From contig JBJMHZ010000045.1 in assembly GCA_045807125.1 (NCBI GenBank), positions 62,001 through 126,000 on the forward strand: 64,000 nucleotides of DNA. The letters are read 5' to 3'. The notes under the pieces are model-generated. The model made no database searches. It saw nothing but the letters and a program-made list of their open reading frames with translations, and was not told the origin of the DNA. The stretch comes from JBJMHZ01 sp045807125. Lineage in GTDB: Bacteria; Actinomycetota; Actinomycetes; JAWWOL01. The position numbers and the translations under genes were made by a program. Of the stretch, positions 51,308 to 60,228 are shown piece after piece (within the stretch, counting starts at the first letter, position 1; each line of letters starts with the position of its first letter).

Positions 51308-51419
51308 CGCGCCTCGCTCTCATTGCGGCCCGGTGCGGCGTACGATGGCACCGGCCGGCAGGGATGCCCGGTAGGGACGTACCTGAGACCCGGTTGCGGC
51401 GTGTCGATTGACTGCCGAC

Positions 51420-51448
51420 GGAAGCGCGCCCACGGGGCGCGCTTCCGC
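51420..51448. terminator. Perfect 13-bp hairpin
   Basis: CGGAAGCGCGCCC at 51420-51432 pairs exactly with 51436-51448 around the loop ACG. It lies in the 164-base gap between two minus-strand genes and can end the upstream transcript of the large membrane protein. A + strand -10-like TACGAT at 51341 would allow a small RNA of about 95 bases ending here, but no -35 was found. Confidence 0.55.
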
Positions 51449-51471
51449 TGCTCTGGCCCGTTGCCGCACCG

Positions 51472-53040
51472 TCACCCCCCGGTCGAGGCCCATACGAGGT
51501 CGTCGGAGCGTCCCTCCTTGCGGGCGGCCTCGCCCGCGGTGACGACGTACGGCTGCGTGACCGGGCCCGACGCGTCCCAGTCGACCGTGACCTTCCCCGC
51601 GCGGGAAGCGGCCTTGAGGCGCTGCGCCGCCGTCGCGAGCGTCGGCTTCGACAGCGCGTCGTTGATCTGCCCCTCCAGCGCGGCGTCCGCCGTCGTCAGC
51701 TCGTACCGGATGCGCGGCCCGACGAGCAGCGCGGTGCCGCGCTCGGCCAGGAGCCGCAGGTCCGTCGCGCCGTCCACGCGCACGAGCGGCAGCTTGGTGG
51801 ACGCGTCGGCCTTGCCGAGCCGCTCGAGCACCGTGAGCGCGTCCTGCCCGGCCTTGGGCGTGCGCTGGTTGGCGTACCAGCGCATGGCTCCCGCAACCGG
51901 GACCCACGTCACGGTGACGATGACGAGCGCGATCCCGACCAGCCACAGCGCGTCGTGCAGCGTCAGTGCCCGCAGCACGTCGTGCCGGGTCACCAGCCAG
52001 TAGGCCACCGAGACGGCGATGCTGCCGAGCACGGCGAGGAACCAGAAGGTCGGCGTCGCGGGCTGGTACGCGAAGTCCTTGCCGCTCAGCTCGCTCGGGC
52101 GCGCGCCCGCCCGCCACAGCACCGCGAGCCAGATCAGCGCGATGAAGCCGGGCAGCAGCAGCAGCGACGGGATCTGGAACAGCGTCGAGAGCTCCGACTC
52201 GCCGAACAACCCGGTCGTCACGTCGTGCGTCGCGACGAGCGTGAACGCGCGGCCGCCGTGCGCAGGGGCCATGGTGACGGCGAAGAGCAGGACGTCGTTC
52301 CCGGTGCGGTCGACGTTCTTGGCCGAGACGTCGTAGCGGATGGTGAGGACGCCGCCCGGCGGCACCGGGCAGCCGAGCTCATCGGGGTCGGGCGGCGGCT
52401 TGCCGGACGGCGGTGCCGGGCAGGTGGGGGAGCCCTGCCGGCGCATCGTCACGAAGTGCGGCGCCGAGGTCTGGACCTGCCGCACAGTGAGCGGCCGGGC
52501 AGTCGCGTTGCGGACGACGAGGTAGACGTCGCCGCCCCGCACGTCGTCGAGCGTCCTCAGCCCGGAGCTCACCGCCACGGTGGCGAGCTGGTCGACCGGG
52601 TCGGGCACGTAGCGCTCCACCGTGAGCGCCACCGCCGCGCTGCCCTGGCGGCCCTGGGCGGCGTACGTGGCGCGCAGCAGCACCTGCCGCGGCGTGATCC
52701 GGGCGCCGCGCAGCCGTACCCGGTAGGGCAGCACGGCCGAGGTCCCGGCGGCGACCCTGCTCGGGACGCCGGCCGCCGGCGTCATCGCGACGCCGACGGC
52801 GGACGCCACGATCCGCAGGTGGGTGACCGGGCCGCCGGTGCCGTTGCGGACGACCACCGCGAGCCGCCCGAAGCCGTCCGACGGGACGGCCAGCGACTGG
52901 GGGAGCGCCTCGATCGTCACGTCGCCCTCGGCCCTGGCGGCGCCGCCGGCGAGCGGGACGAGGGCGAGCGCGAGCAGGGCGGTGACCGCGGCTCCCGCCG
53001 CAGCCGTCCACCGTCCTCGCGCCGGTCCCCATGCGCTCAT
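51472..53040 (-). CDS. Exported membrane protein with Ig-like ectodomain, unknown function
   Basis: A 522-residue protein. A signal peptide (AAAGAAVTALLALALVPLAGGAARA) is followed by an extracellular part of about 240 residues with beta-rich repeats (GRLAVVVRNGTGGPVTHLRIVAS, YLVVRNATARPLTVRQVQTSAPHF) resembling Ig/CARDB-type modules. Three membrane helices follow (SLLLLPGFIALIWLAVLW, FWFLAVLGSIAVSVAYWLV, ALWLVGIALVIVTVTWVPV), then a cytoplasmic tail of about 130 residues. ATG 53040 has no clear ribosome-binding site. Function unknown. Confidence 0.7.
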   Translation of the reverse strand: MSAWGPARGRWTAAAGAAVTALLALALVPLAGGAARAEGDVTIEALPQSLAVPSDGFGRLAVVVRNGTGGPVTHLRIVASAVGVAMTPAAGVPSRVAAGTSAVLPYRVRLRGARITPRQVLLRATYAAQGRQGSAAVALTVERYVPDPVDQLATVAVSSGLRTLDDVRGGDVYLVVRNATARPLTVRQVQTSAPHFVTMRRQGSPTCPAPPSGKPPPDPDELGCPVPPGGVLTIRYDVSAKNVDRTGNDVLLFAVTMAPAHGGRAFTLVATHDVTTGLFGESELSTLFQIPSLLLLPGFIALIWLAVLWRAGARPSELSGKDFAYQPATPTFWFLAVLGSIAVSVAYWLVTRHDVLRALTLHDALWLVGIALVIVTVTWVPVAGAMRWYANQRTPKAGQDALTVLERLGKADASTKLPLVRVDGATDLRLLAERGTALLVGPRIRYELTTADAALEGQINDALSKPTLATAAQRLKAASRAGKVTVDWDASGPVTQPYVVTAGEAARKEGRSDDLVWASTGG

Positions 53041-53101
53041 CGCGGTAGCGAGCGTACGACCGGAACGGTCACCCGCGCGGGCTCTTCGCGATCTAGGCCG
53101 G

Positions 53102-54169
53102 TCAGGTGGCGTCGTAGTCGACGGTGAGCGAGTCGGTCGTCGGGTGCGACTGGCAGGTGAGGACGAAGCCGGCCTCGACCTCCCACGGCTCCAGCGCGTA
53201 GTTGCGGTCCATGGTGACCGCGCCGTCGCAGACCTTGGCGCGGCAGGTCGAGCACACGCCGGCCCGGCAGGAGAACGGCAGCTCGAGACCGGCCGCCTCG
53301 CCCGCCTGCAGCACCGACTGGCTGGCCGTCATCTCGACGTCGGTCTTCACGCCGTTGAGGACGATCGTGAGATGCCGGCGCGGGCCCTGGTCGGCGCCGG
53401 TCGGCGACGGGGCGCGCATCGGCGAGACCGTGCCGAACAGCTCCATGTGCACGTGGCGCGGGTCGACGCCGAGCTCGACCAGGGCGTCGCGCACCTCGAG
53501 CGTCATGGGCTCTGGCCCGCAGACGAACGCGTCGTCCACGCCGGCGACGTCGATGAGCGCGCGCGCCAGCTCGCGCAGCTTGTCGCCGCTGAGCCGGCCG
53601 TTCAGCAGCGGCACCTCCTGCGCCTCGCGGCTGAACAGGTGGATGACGTGCAGGCGGCCGAGGAACCGGTTCTTCAGGTCGTCCAGCTCGTCGCGGAAGA
53701 TGATGCTCGCGATGCCGCGGTTGCCGTAGACGAGGGTGAAGCGGCTGGCCGGCTCGACCTCGAGGATCGCCTTCAGCAGCGAGACGACCGGCGTGATGCC
53801 GCTGCCGGCGGCGACCCCGAGGTAGTGCTTGGCGTTGGCCGGGTCGAGCCGGGTGGTGAAGCGCCCGGCCGGCGTCATCACGTCGAGCGCCTCGCCGGGC
53901 TTCAGCCGTTGGTAGGCGTAGGCGCCGAAAACGCCGCCCGGCAGGTGCTTCACCGCCACCCGCAGCTCGCCCTCGTGCGGAGCGCTGCAGATGGAGTAGG
54001 ACCGGCGCACCTCGTCGCCGTCCGGGCCGTGCATCCGGATGGTCAGGTGCTGACCGGGGACGAAGGCGTACGCGTCGGCCAGGTCGCCCGGCACGTCGAA
54101 CGCGATCGACACCGTGTCGTCCGTCTCGCGGCGCACCTCGCGGACGACGAGCGGGTGGAAGACCGGCAT
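53102..54169 (-). CDS. paaE: Phenylacetyl-CoA epoxidase reductase subunit PaaE
   Basis: A 355-residue iron-sulfur flavoprotein that carries electrons from NADPH to the PaaA diiron site. The FAD part has RRSYSICSAP, the NAD part GSGITPVVSLLKAIL and VCGPEPMT, and a C-terminal plant-type [2Fe-2S] ferredoxin has CRAGVCSTCRAKVCDGAVTM with a last Cys in VLTCQSHP. Last gene of the operon; its ATG shares one base with the paaD stop (TGATG). Confidence 0.95.
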   Translation of the reverse strand: MPVFHPLVVREVRRETDDTVSIAFDVPGDLADAYAFVPGQHLTIRMHGPDGDEVRRSYSICSAPHEGELRVAVKHLPGGVFGAYAYQRLKPGEALDVMTPAGRFTTRLDPANAKHYLGVAAGSGITPVVSLLKAILEVEPASRFTLVYGNRGIASIIFRDELDDLKNRFLGRLHVIHLFSREAQEVPLLNGRLSGDKLRELARALIDVAGVDDAFVCGPEPMTLEVRDALVELGVDPRHVHMELFGTVSPMRAPSPTGADQGPRRHLTIVLNGVKTDVEMTASQSVLQAGEAAGLELPFSCRAGVCSTCRAKVCDGAVTMDRNYALEPWEVEAGFVLTCQSHPTTDSLTVDYDAT

Positions 54170-54714
54170 CAGTGCGCCTTGAAGTAGTCGAACGGCTCCG
54201 CGCAGGACGTGCAGCGGTACAGCGCCTTGCACGCGGTGGAGCCGAACTCGCTGATGAGCTCGAGCGCGGTCGAGCCGCAGCGCGGGCATGCGGCCGGTCG
54301 CCCGGCCGGGCCGGTCGGCGCTCCGGCGGCCGGTGCCGACACCGACAGCGGCAGCAGGCGGCGGCCCTCGGCCAGCTGTGGCCGGTGCGGCGGGGCGATG
54401 CCGGCGTCGGCCAGCCGTTGCCGCGCGGCGTCGGTCATCCAGTCGGTCGTCCACGGCGGCGAGAGCACCGTACGGACGGCGACGCGCGGGAACCGCTCGT
54501 GCAGCGCGGTGACGATGTCGTCCTCGATCGTCCGCATCGCCGGGCAGCCCGAGTAGGTCGGCGTGATGTCGACCCGTACGGCCTGCCCGTCGGCGCTGAC
54601 CTCGACCTCGCGCACGATGCCGAGGTCGACGACGCTGACGACGGGCACCTCCGGGTCGGGGACGCCGGCGAGCAGCGCGCGCGCGACGTCCGCGAGTGGC
54701 GCCGTCGCGGTCAC
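54169..54714 (-). CDS. paaD: Phenylacetate degradation protein PaaD
   Basis: A 181-residue MIP18/SufT-like protein thought to help assemble the iron centre of the epoxidase. VPDPEVPVVSVVDLGIVREVEV and PTYSGCPAMRTIEDDIV are the DUF59 domain. The C-terminus has a zinc-ribbon with CPRCGSTALE and CKALYRCTSCAEPFDYFK. GTG 54714 overlaps the paaC stop by four bases (GTGA), which decides the start against a longer reading. Confidence 0.94.
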   Translation of the reverse strand: MTATAPLADVARALLAGVPDPEVPVVSVVDLGIVREVEVSADGQAVRVDITPTYSGCPAMRTIEDDIVTALHERFPRVAVRTVLSPPWTTDWMTDAARQRLADAGIAPPHRPQLAEGRRLLPLSVSAPAAGAPTGPAGRPAACPRCGSTALELISEFGSTACKALYRCTSCAEPFDYFKAH

Positions 54715-55469
54715 CACGTCGCCCCCGGGTAGGCGCGCTGGAGGAACTGCAGCTCGGCGAGCAGGTAGCCGAGGTGCTCGGTGTGCCGGCCGGTCAGGCC
54801 GCCGGACTGCATCCACGCGTCGAACGGCGGCACCGGCAGCGTGGCTTCGTCGAGCACCGCCGCCACCCGCTCGCGCCAGGCCGGTGCGAGGCTGGAGGGC
54901 AGCACGCTGACGCCGCGCCCGGCGAGCTCGCGGTCGACGTCATCGTCGGTGAACGGCTCGCCGGTGAGCATCCAGAGCTCGTCCAGCGCGGCGAGCATGC
55001 GGCGGTGCGACTCGTCGGTGCCGTCGCCGAGGCGGATGACCCACGACGCCGAGTGCTCGACGTGGTACGCGGCCTCCTTCGCCGCCTTCGCGGCGAGGCC
55101 CGCGATCGTGGCGTCGGTGGACGACGCGAGCGCCGGCCACAGCTCGACGGCGCGGGCGTCGTGGAGGAACTGGCGCAGCATCGTGGCGGCGAAGTCGCCG
55201 TTGGGCTGCTCGACGAGCAGCAGGTTGCGGTAGTCGCCCGCGTCGCGCAGGTAGGCCAGCGCGTCCTCGTCGCGGCCGGCGCCCTCGACCTGGCCGGCGT
55301 GGGCGAGCAGCACCCGCGCTTGCCCGATGAGGTCGAGCGCGACGTTGGACAGCGCGATGTCCTCCTCGAGCGTCGGCGCCTTGCTCGACCACTCCGACAG
55401 CCGGTGCCCGAGGACGAGCGCGGTGTCGCCGAGCCGCAGGCACAGCTCGAACAGTGCGCGATCGCTCAT
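54711..55469 (-). CDS. paaC: Phenylacetyl-CoA epoxidase subunit PaaC
   Basis: A 252-residue ferritin-like structural subunit of the epoxidase. ALFELCLRLGDTALVLGHRLSEW, APTLEEDIALSNVALDLIGQARVLL and AAKAAKEAAYHVEHSASWVIRLGDGT are family blocks. It binds PaaA in the heterotetrameric core and lacks the catalytic diiron function. ATG 55469 shares a base with the paaB stop. The end FLQRAYPGATW is typical. Confidence 0.95.
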   Translation of the reverse strand: MSDRALFELCLRLGDTALVLGHRLSEWSSKAPTLEEDIALSNVALDLIGQARVLLAHAGQVEGAGRDEDALAYLRDAGDYRNLLLVEQPNGDFAATMLRQFLHDARAVELWPALASSTDATIAGLAAKAAKEAAYHVEHSASWVIRLGDGTDESHRRMLAALDELWMLTGEPFTDDDVDRELAGRGVSVLPSSLAPAWRERVAAVLDEATLPVPPFDAWMQSGGLTGRHTEHLGYLLAELQFLQRAYPGATW

Positions 55470-55765
55470 CAGATGTTGCTCACGCCCTCGGGGATCTCGT
55501 AGAACGTGGGGTGCCGGTAGATCTTGTCCATCGCCGGCTCGAAGAGCGCGTCCTTGTCGGCCGGGTCGGACGCGACGATGTCGGTCGATCGCACGACCCA
55601 TACCGACGTGCCCTCGCCGCGGCGGGTGTAGACGTCGCGCGCCGCCTGCAGCGCCATCTCGGCGTCGACGGCGTGCACCGAGCCGGCGTGCTTGTGCGCG
55701 AGCCCGTTGCGGCTGCGGACGAACACCTCCCAGAGCGGCCACTCGCCGCGCCCCGGCCCGCTCAT
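55469..55765 (-). CDS. paaB: Phenylacetyl-CoA epoxidase subunit PaaB
   Basis: A 98-residue subunit of the epoxidase. WPLWEVFVRSRNGLAHKHAGSVHAVDAEMALQAARDVYTRRGEG is diagnostic, and SVWVVRSTDIVASDPADKDALFEPA follows. PaaB bridges the PaaAC core and the reductase. ATG 55765 overlaps the paaA stop by four bases (ATGA). Confidence 0.95.
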   Translation of the reverse strand: MSGPGRGEWPLWEVFVRSRNGLAHKHAGSVHAVDAEMALQAARDVYTRRGEGTSVWVVRSTDIVASDPADKDALFEPAMDKIYRHPTFYEIPEGVSNI

Positions 55766-56784
55766 GCGGGGACCTTGGACCGGTCGGCTCCGGCTGCCGC
55801 TCGCTCGGCCCGCTTGGCGGCGTGCGCCGCAGCGGCCTCCCGTACCCACTCGCCCTCGTCGTGCGCCCGGCGCCGGTTGGCCAGCCGCTGCCGGTTGCAC
55901 GGACCGTTGCCGCGCACCACCTCGGCGAACTCGGTCCAGTCGATCTCGCCGAAGTCGTAGTGCCCGGTCTCGGCGTTCCACGAGAGGTCCGGGTCGGGCA
56001 CCGCGAGACCGAGGAAGTCGGCCTGCGGCACGGTCACGTCGACGAACCTCTGCCGCAGCTCGTCGTTGGAGAACCGCTTGATCTTCCAGCGCATCGACTG
56101 CTCGGAATGCTGCGAGTCGGTGTCGGACGGGCCGAACATCATCAGCGACGGCCACCACCAGCGGTCGAGCGCGTCCTGCGCCATCGCCTTCTGCTCGGGC
56201 GTCCCGCGGCTCAGGGTGAGCATGATCTCGAAGCCCTGCCGCTGGTGGAACGACTCCTCCTTGCAGACGCGGATCATCGCGCGCGAGTACGGACCGTACG
56301 AGCAGCGGCAGAGCGGCACCTGGTTCATGATGGCGGCGCCGTCGACCAGCCAGCCGATGGCGCCCATGTCGGCCCAGGTGAGCGTGGGGTAGTTGAAGAT
56401 GCTGCTGTACTTGGCCTTGCCGGTGAGCAGCTGGTCGACGAGCTCCTCGCGGCTGACGCCGAGGGTCTCGGCCGCCGCGTAGAGGTAGAGCCCGTGCCCG
56501 GCCTCGTCCTGCACCTTCGCGAGCAGCACGGCCTTGCGCCGCAGGCTGGGCGCCCTGGTGATCCAGTTGCCCTCCGGCTGCATGCCGATGATCTCGGAGT
56601 GCGCGTGCTGGGAGATCTGCCGCACGAGCGTCTTGCGGTATGCCTCGGGCATCCAGTCGGTCGGCTCGATCTTCTCCTCGGCGTCGACCCGCTCCTGGAA
56701 GCGGCGCTCGCGCGCGCCGTCCCCGGTGGGTGCCGTGGTGGTCGGCGGCGCGCTCTCGTCCGGGTTGAGGCCCTGGCTGTACAT
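55762..56784 (-). CDS. paaA: Phenylacetyl-CoA epoxidase catalytic subunit PaaA
   Basis: A 340-residue diiron monooxygenase subunit that makes ring-1,2-epoxyphenylacetyl-CoA. Iron ligands of the ferritin-like fold are in VQDEAGHGLYLYAAAE and CKEESFHQRQGFEI. DWMPEAYRKTLVRQISQHAHSEIIGMQPEGNWI is the usual N-terminal block. AGGAG precedes ATG 56784 by seven bases. It is the first of five overlapping genes, paaABCDE. No ligase (PaaK) or later pathway genes lie nearby except a PaaI-type thioesterase at 49693. Confidence 0.96.
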   Translation of the reverse strand: MYSQGLNPDESAPPTTTAPTGDGARERRFQERVDAEEKIEPTDWMPEAYRKTLVRQISQHAHSEIIGMQPEGNWITRAPSLRRKAVLLAKVQDEAGHGLYLYAAAETLGVSREELVDQLLTGKAKYSSIFNYPTLTWADMGAIGWLVDGAAIMNQVPLCRCSYGPYSRAMIRVCKEESFHQRQGFEIMLTLSRGTPEQKAMAQDALDRWWWPSLMMFGPSDTDSQHSEQSMRWKIKRFSNDELRQRFVDVTVPQADFLGLAVPDPDLSWNAETGHYDFGEIDWTEFAEVVRGNGPCNRQRLANRRRAHDEGEWVREAAAAHAAKRAERAAAGADRSKVPA

Positions 56785-56828
56785 GCTCGGCTCCTGTCGG
56801 GCGGTGGCGAGGCAGCTGCTCGGTGCCC

Positions 56829-56889
56829 TGTGACACCTAGTATGCACGCCCTGCGCCCCGGTGTAACACTCCGCCTGGAGCGATAGATT
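56829..56889. promoter_or_regulatory. Divergent paaA / araC-type promoter region with inverted repeat
   Basis: GTGACACC at 56830-56837 and GGTGTAAC at 56860-56867 are near-perfect inverted half-sites 22 bases apart. On the minus strand TTACAC and CATACT, 16 bases apart, could be the paaA promoter, with the half-sites over the -35 and the start. On the plus strand TAGATT at 56884-56889 ends seven bases before ATG 56896 of the regulator gene. Confidence 0.45.
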
Positions 56890-56895
56890 GCCCGC

Positions 56896-57324
56896 ATGAC
56901 GCCCGAGGAGCTGGCCGACCTGGCGCACCTGCGCAGGGCGCGCGACCTGATCGACCGCGCGTACGACCGGCCGCTCGACGTGCCCGCCATGGCACGGGCC
57001 GCGCTGATGTCGCCAGGTCATTTCTCCCGCCAGTTCCGGGCCGCGTACGGCGAGACGCCGTACAACTACCTGATGACCCGCCGCATCGAGCGGGCCAAGG
57101 CGCTGCTGCGGCGGGGCGATCTCAGCGTGACCGAGGTCTGCATGGCGGTCGGCTGCACCTCGCTCGGCTCGTTCAGCTCGCGGTTCACCGAGCTGGTCGG
57201 CGAGAGCCCGAGCGCCTACCGGGCCCGCGACCACGACGCCCTCGCCACCGTCCCGGCGTGCGTCGCCAAGACGTCCACCAGACCGATCAGGATCAAAGAA
57301 GCGGCCGGGCGCGACGCGACCTAA
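56896..57324 (+). CDS. AraC-family helix-turn-helix regulator
   Basis: A 142-residue protein that is essentially only the AraC/XylS DNA-binding domain. Two helix-turn-helix units are visible: LDVPAMARAALMSPGHFSRQFRAAYGETPYNYL and LSVTEVCMAVGCTSLGSFSSRFTELVGESPSAYR. There is no ligand domain. ATG 56896 follows a -10 box by seven bases, so it is probably leaderless. The VOC gene begins nine bases after its stop, a pairing common in actinobacteria. Divergence from paaA makes control of that operon possible. Confidence 0.88.
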   Translation: MTPEELADLAHLRRARDLIDRAYDRPLDVPAMARAALMSPGHFSRQFRAAYGETPYNYLMTRRIERAKALLRRGDLSVTEVCMAVGCTSLGSFSSRFTELVGESPSAYRARDHDALATVPACVAKTSTRPIRIKEAAGRDAT

Positions 57325-57333
57325 CCTGGCCGC

Positions 57334-57741
57334 ATGGACCTTCGACTCTCGCACTGCTTCATCAGCGTCCACGACCAGGACGAGGCGCTCGCGTTCTACC
57401 GCGACGTGCTCGAGCTGGAGCCGCGCAACGACGTCACGATGGAGTCGTTCCGCTGGGTGACGCTCTCGCCCAAGTCCCAGCCCGACGTCGAGATCGTGCT
57501 GATGGACCCGCGCATGATGCCTCACCAGGCCGACCTCGACACGCTGCAGAGCCTGATGACCAAGGGCGCCCTGCAGGGCGTCATCTTCTGGAGCGACGAC
57601 GTCGACGCCGCGTTCGAGAAGGTGCGGGCCGCCGGCGCCGAGGTGACGCAGGAGCCTATCGATCAGCCGTATGGCGTGCGGGACTGCGCGTTCCGCGACC
57701 CGTCGGGCAATCCGATCCGGCTCTCCGGCAAGCCGAGCTGA
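57334..57741 (+). CDS. VOC-family (glyoxalase-like) protein
   Basis: A 135-residue vicinal-oxygen-chelate protein with the paired beta-alpha-beta-beta-beta pattern. LSHCFISVHDQDEALAFYRDVLELEPR is the first unit, and VDAAFEKVRAAGAEVTQEPIDQPYGVRDCAFRDPSGNPIRLS the second. Members include glyoxalases, dioxygenases and antibiotic-binding resistance proteins; this one cannot be placed. TAACCT at 57322-57327 lies within the end of the preceding gene and seven bases before ATG, suggesting an extra leaderless promoter. Confidence 0.87.
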   Translation: MDLRLSHCFISVHDQDEALAFYRDVLELEPRNDVTMESFRWVTLSPKSQPDVEIVLMDPRMMPHQADLDTLQSLMTKGALQGVIFWSDDVDAAFEKVRAAGAEVTQEPIDQPYGVRDCAFRDPSGNPIRLSGKPS

Positions 57742-57769
57742 CCGCTTAGCTGCGCGCGCTGGGCGTCGA

Positions 57770-59167
57770 TCACCGCAGCCGAACCGCCGCGGTGTAGACG
57801 TCCAGCTCGTGCAGCGCGCCGTCCGGGTTGTTGCCGGTGCTGTTCGAGTTGTCCGACCAGGCCGGGTGCGCGATGCCGCCGTAGAACGACAGCCCGCTGT
57901 AGTCGCCGTAGTCGATCCCGTTGTGGGCATCGGCCGAGTTGGACGTGCCCGCGCTGATCCGGACGTTGGGCGAGAACGTCGCCCCGCCGTCGGCGCTGAA
58001 CGAGCCCCAGACCTGCGCGTCGTCGTTCGGCACGCCGTCGGTGTCGCCCGCACCGCCGGTGCCGAGGTCGTTCCGCGCGTCGTACCAGGTGGCCGCGAGG
58101 TTGCCGGTGGTGGGATCGAGCGAGAGCTTCGGCAGGAACTGGCTGCGGGTCGTCGCGTCGTCGTTGACCCGCACGGGCGCGCTCCACGTCGCGCCCTGGT
58201 CGTCGGAGTGGCGGATCTCGACGTCGGTGGCGTCCTTCTCGTTGGACACCTCATGGGTGTAGAGCAGGTAGACGCGGCCGTTGTGCAGGCCGCCGGTGCG
58301 GTCCCATGCGAGCCCGGGCTCGGAGTCGATCGAGCGGTCGGGCTGCGCCGCGATGAAGTCGAAGCCGCCGACGTGCGTCTCCGCCGCGAGCGTCCGGTCG
58401 CCGAAGTTCGCCGGACCGAGCCCGTCGGGGTCGACGCTGACGAACAGCTTGCCGCCGCCCTGCCCGCTCTCGGTCAGCGCGCACGCCTGCATGACCTGCC
58501 CGGCCGGGCCTATCGCGACGTCGCCGTACGTGCAGTTGTTGGTGTTGGGGATGACCTCGATCTGCGCGAACGAGCCGACCTGGCCGAGGCCGGTGACGGC
58601 CGCGCCGGTCGCCGCCATCGGCCCGCCGGCGTTGTAGACGACCCAAACCTCGCCGTGCCCCGCGACGACCGTCGGCTGGTCGGTGAAGCGGTACAGCCGG
58701 TCGGTGCCGTGCGACGGCGTCTGCTTGGGCGGCTTCGCGATGTTGGCGATGAGGTTGAAGTGCAGGCCCCCGTCGGTGCTGAGCGCGATCGGCACCTCGA
58801 GCTCGACGTTGTAGAGGTAGCCGAGGAACAGGTTGCCGTACCGGTCGAACGACAGCGACGGGTCGCAGCAGGCGTCGCCGAGGTTGTCGTTGTCGCCGAT
58901 GACCGAGCGCGTCCAGGTGGTGCCGCCGTCGAACGTCACGGCCTCGAACAGGCCGGCGTCCGGGAAGACCACGTTGGTGACGATGACGATGTTGTTGGGA
59001 TTGGTGGGGTTGACCGCGATCGCTTCCTCCGACTCGTTCGTGGGCCGCTGGCTCACGTCGACGTTCGTGGGGACGGCCGGTGCGGCGAGCGCCGCCGCCG
59101 GTCCGATGGCGAGGGCAGCCAGGGCCACTCCCGAGAGCAGTGCCGTGGTGAAGCGTCGCCGGTGCAT
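57770..59167 (-). CDS. Secreted sialidase-like beta-propeller protein
   Basis: A 465-residue exported protein. A signal peptide ends near AIGPAAALAAPA. The body has repeated Asp-box-like turns (SDDQGATWSAPVR, SADGGATFSPNVR, TFDGGTTWTRSV, STDGGLHFN) typical of sialidase/BNR propellers. Intact catalytic sialidase residues (FRIP motif, nucleophile Tyr-Glu pair) are not evident, so it may be a non-enzymatic or different glycoside-acting protein. ATG 59167 is at the start of the signal peptide. Confidence 0.82.
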   Translation of the reverse strand: MHRRRFTTALLSGVALAALAIGPAAALAAPAVPTNVDVSQRPTNESEEAIAVNPTNPNNIVIVTNVVFPDAGLFEAVTFDGGTTWTRSVIGDNDNLGDACCDPSLSFDRYGNLFLGYLYNVELEVPIALSTDGGLHFNLIANIAKPPKQTPSHGTDRLYRFTDQPTVVAGHGEVWVVYNAGGPMAATGAAVTGLGQVGSFAQIEVIPNTNNCTYGDVAIGPAGQVMQACALTESGQGGGKLFVSVDPDGLGPANFGDRTLAAETHVGGFDFIAAQPDRSIDSEPGLAWDRTGGLHNGRVYLLYTHEVSNEKDATDVEIRHSDDQGATWSAPVRVNDDATTRSQFLPKLSLDPTTGNLAATWYDARNDLGTGGAGDTDGVPNDDAQVWGSFSADGGATFSPNVRISAGTSNSADAHNGIDYGDYSGLSFYGGIAHPAWSDNSNSTGNNPDGALHELDVYTAAVRLR

Positions 59168-59249
59168 CCTCGTGCCTCCTCGGGGTGATCCGCGAGGCTC
59201 ATACTGGCCCCATCGGGGCCGCGCGGCGATACCCCTTGGCGGGTGACGC

Positions 59250-60221
59250 TCACGGCAGGGGCGCGGCGAACGCGGCGCGCACGTCGTCGAGGTCGAGGCC
59301 GGCCCCTAGCGCGCAGATCAGCTCGATGCGGGCGGCGTACGGCGTGCGGTAGCCGGCCTGGATGATCCCGCTGTCCCGCACGCTCACGCCGCCGCCGTCG
59401 CCGCGGTAGAGCGCACCGGTCGGCCCCGCATGCGTGCGGGACGTCAGCACCACCGGCACGCCGCGGGTCACCGCGCCCGCGAGCGGCGGCAGCCACGCCG
59501 CCGGCACGTGCCCGAGCCCGAAGCCGGCCACCACGACGCCGGCGCAGCCCTCGACGGCGCGCTCCACGACCGCTGGTCCCATGCCGGCCGCCGCCACGAC
59601 CAGCGGGACGTCCATGTCGGCCCGCTCGACGGCGTACGTCGTGCGCCCTCCTGCCGGCCCGCGCCAGAGGACGCGCCCCAGCTCGATCCACCCCACCGGC
59701 CCGCCGGAGGGCGCGCCGAAGGTCGCCGGGTGGTTCGAGTGCCGCTTCGTCACCTCGACGGCGCGGTGCGCCTCGTCCGCCAGCACGACGAGCGCGCCCC
59801 GCCCGGCCGCGCCAGGATCGGCGGCGACCAGCGTCGCGGCGAGCAGGTTGGCCGGCCCGTCGGCGCCGGGCATCGACATGTTCCGCATCGCCCCCGTGAC
59901 GACGACCGGCCGGGGCGAGCGGACCGCGAACGACAGGAAGGCGGCGGTCTCCTCCAGCGTGTCGGTCCCGTAGGTGACCACCACGCCGTCGTGCTGCTCC
60001 AGCAGGCCGTCGACGGTGCGGGCGAGGTCGAGCATCTGCCCGGTCGTGATGTTCCAGCTGGACAGCTGGCCGTAGTCGACGGTCACCAGCTCGACGCCGC
60101 GCGGCGCCGGGAAGGTGGCGGCGAGGTCGGCCGCCGCGAGCGTCTTGACCGCGTAGCCCTCGCCGTCCAGCGTGCAGGCGATCGTCCCGCCGGCGGCGAG
60201 GAGCGCGATGCGGACAGTCAT
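59250..60221 (-). CDS. Type I/II asparaginase
   Basis: A 323-residue asparaginase that hydrolyses L-asparagine to aspartate. The first catalytic Thr is in LLAAGGTIACTLDGEG and the second in VVTYGTDTLEETAAFLSF. Also seen are VVVTGAMRNMSMPGADGPANLL and VVVAGFGLGHVPAAWLPPL. No signal peptide, so cytoplasmic. The -10 TACGAT (+ strand ATCGTA, 60229-60234) lies eight bases before ATG 60221; no ribosome-binding site is present, so it is leaderless. It shares a divergent promoter with the SDR gene. Confidence 0.9.
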   Translation of the reverse strand: MTVRIALLAAGGTIACTLDGEGYAVKTLAAADLAATFPAPRGVELVTVDYGQLSSWNITTGQMLDLARTVDGLLEQHDGVVVTYGTDTLEETAAFLSFAVRSPRPVVVTGAMRNMSMPGADGPANLLAATLVAADPGAAGRGALVVLADEAHRAVEVTKRHSNHPATFGAPSGGPVGWIELGRVLWRGPAGGRTTYAVERADMDVPLVVAAAGMGPAVVERAVEGCAGVVVAGFGLGHVPAAWLPPLAGAVTRGVPVVLTSRTHAGPTGALYRGDGGGVSVRDSGIIQAGYRTPYAARIELICALGAGLDLDDVRAAFAAPLP

Positions 60222-60228
60222 GGGCCGC

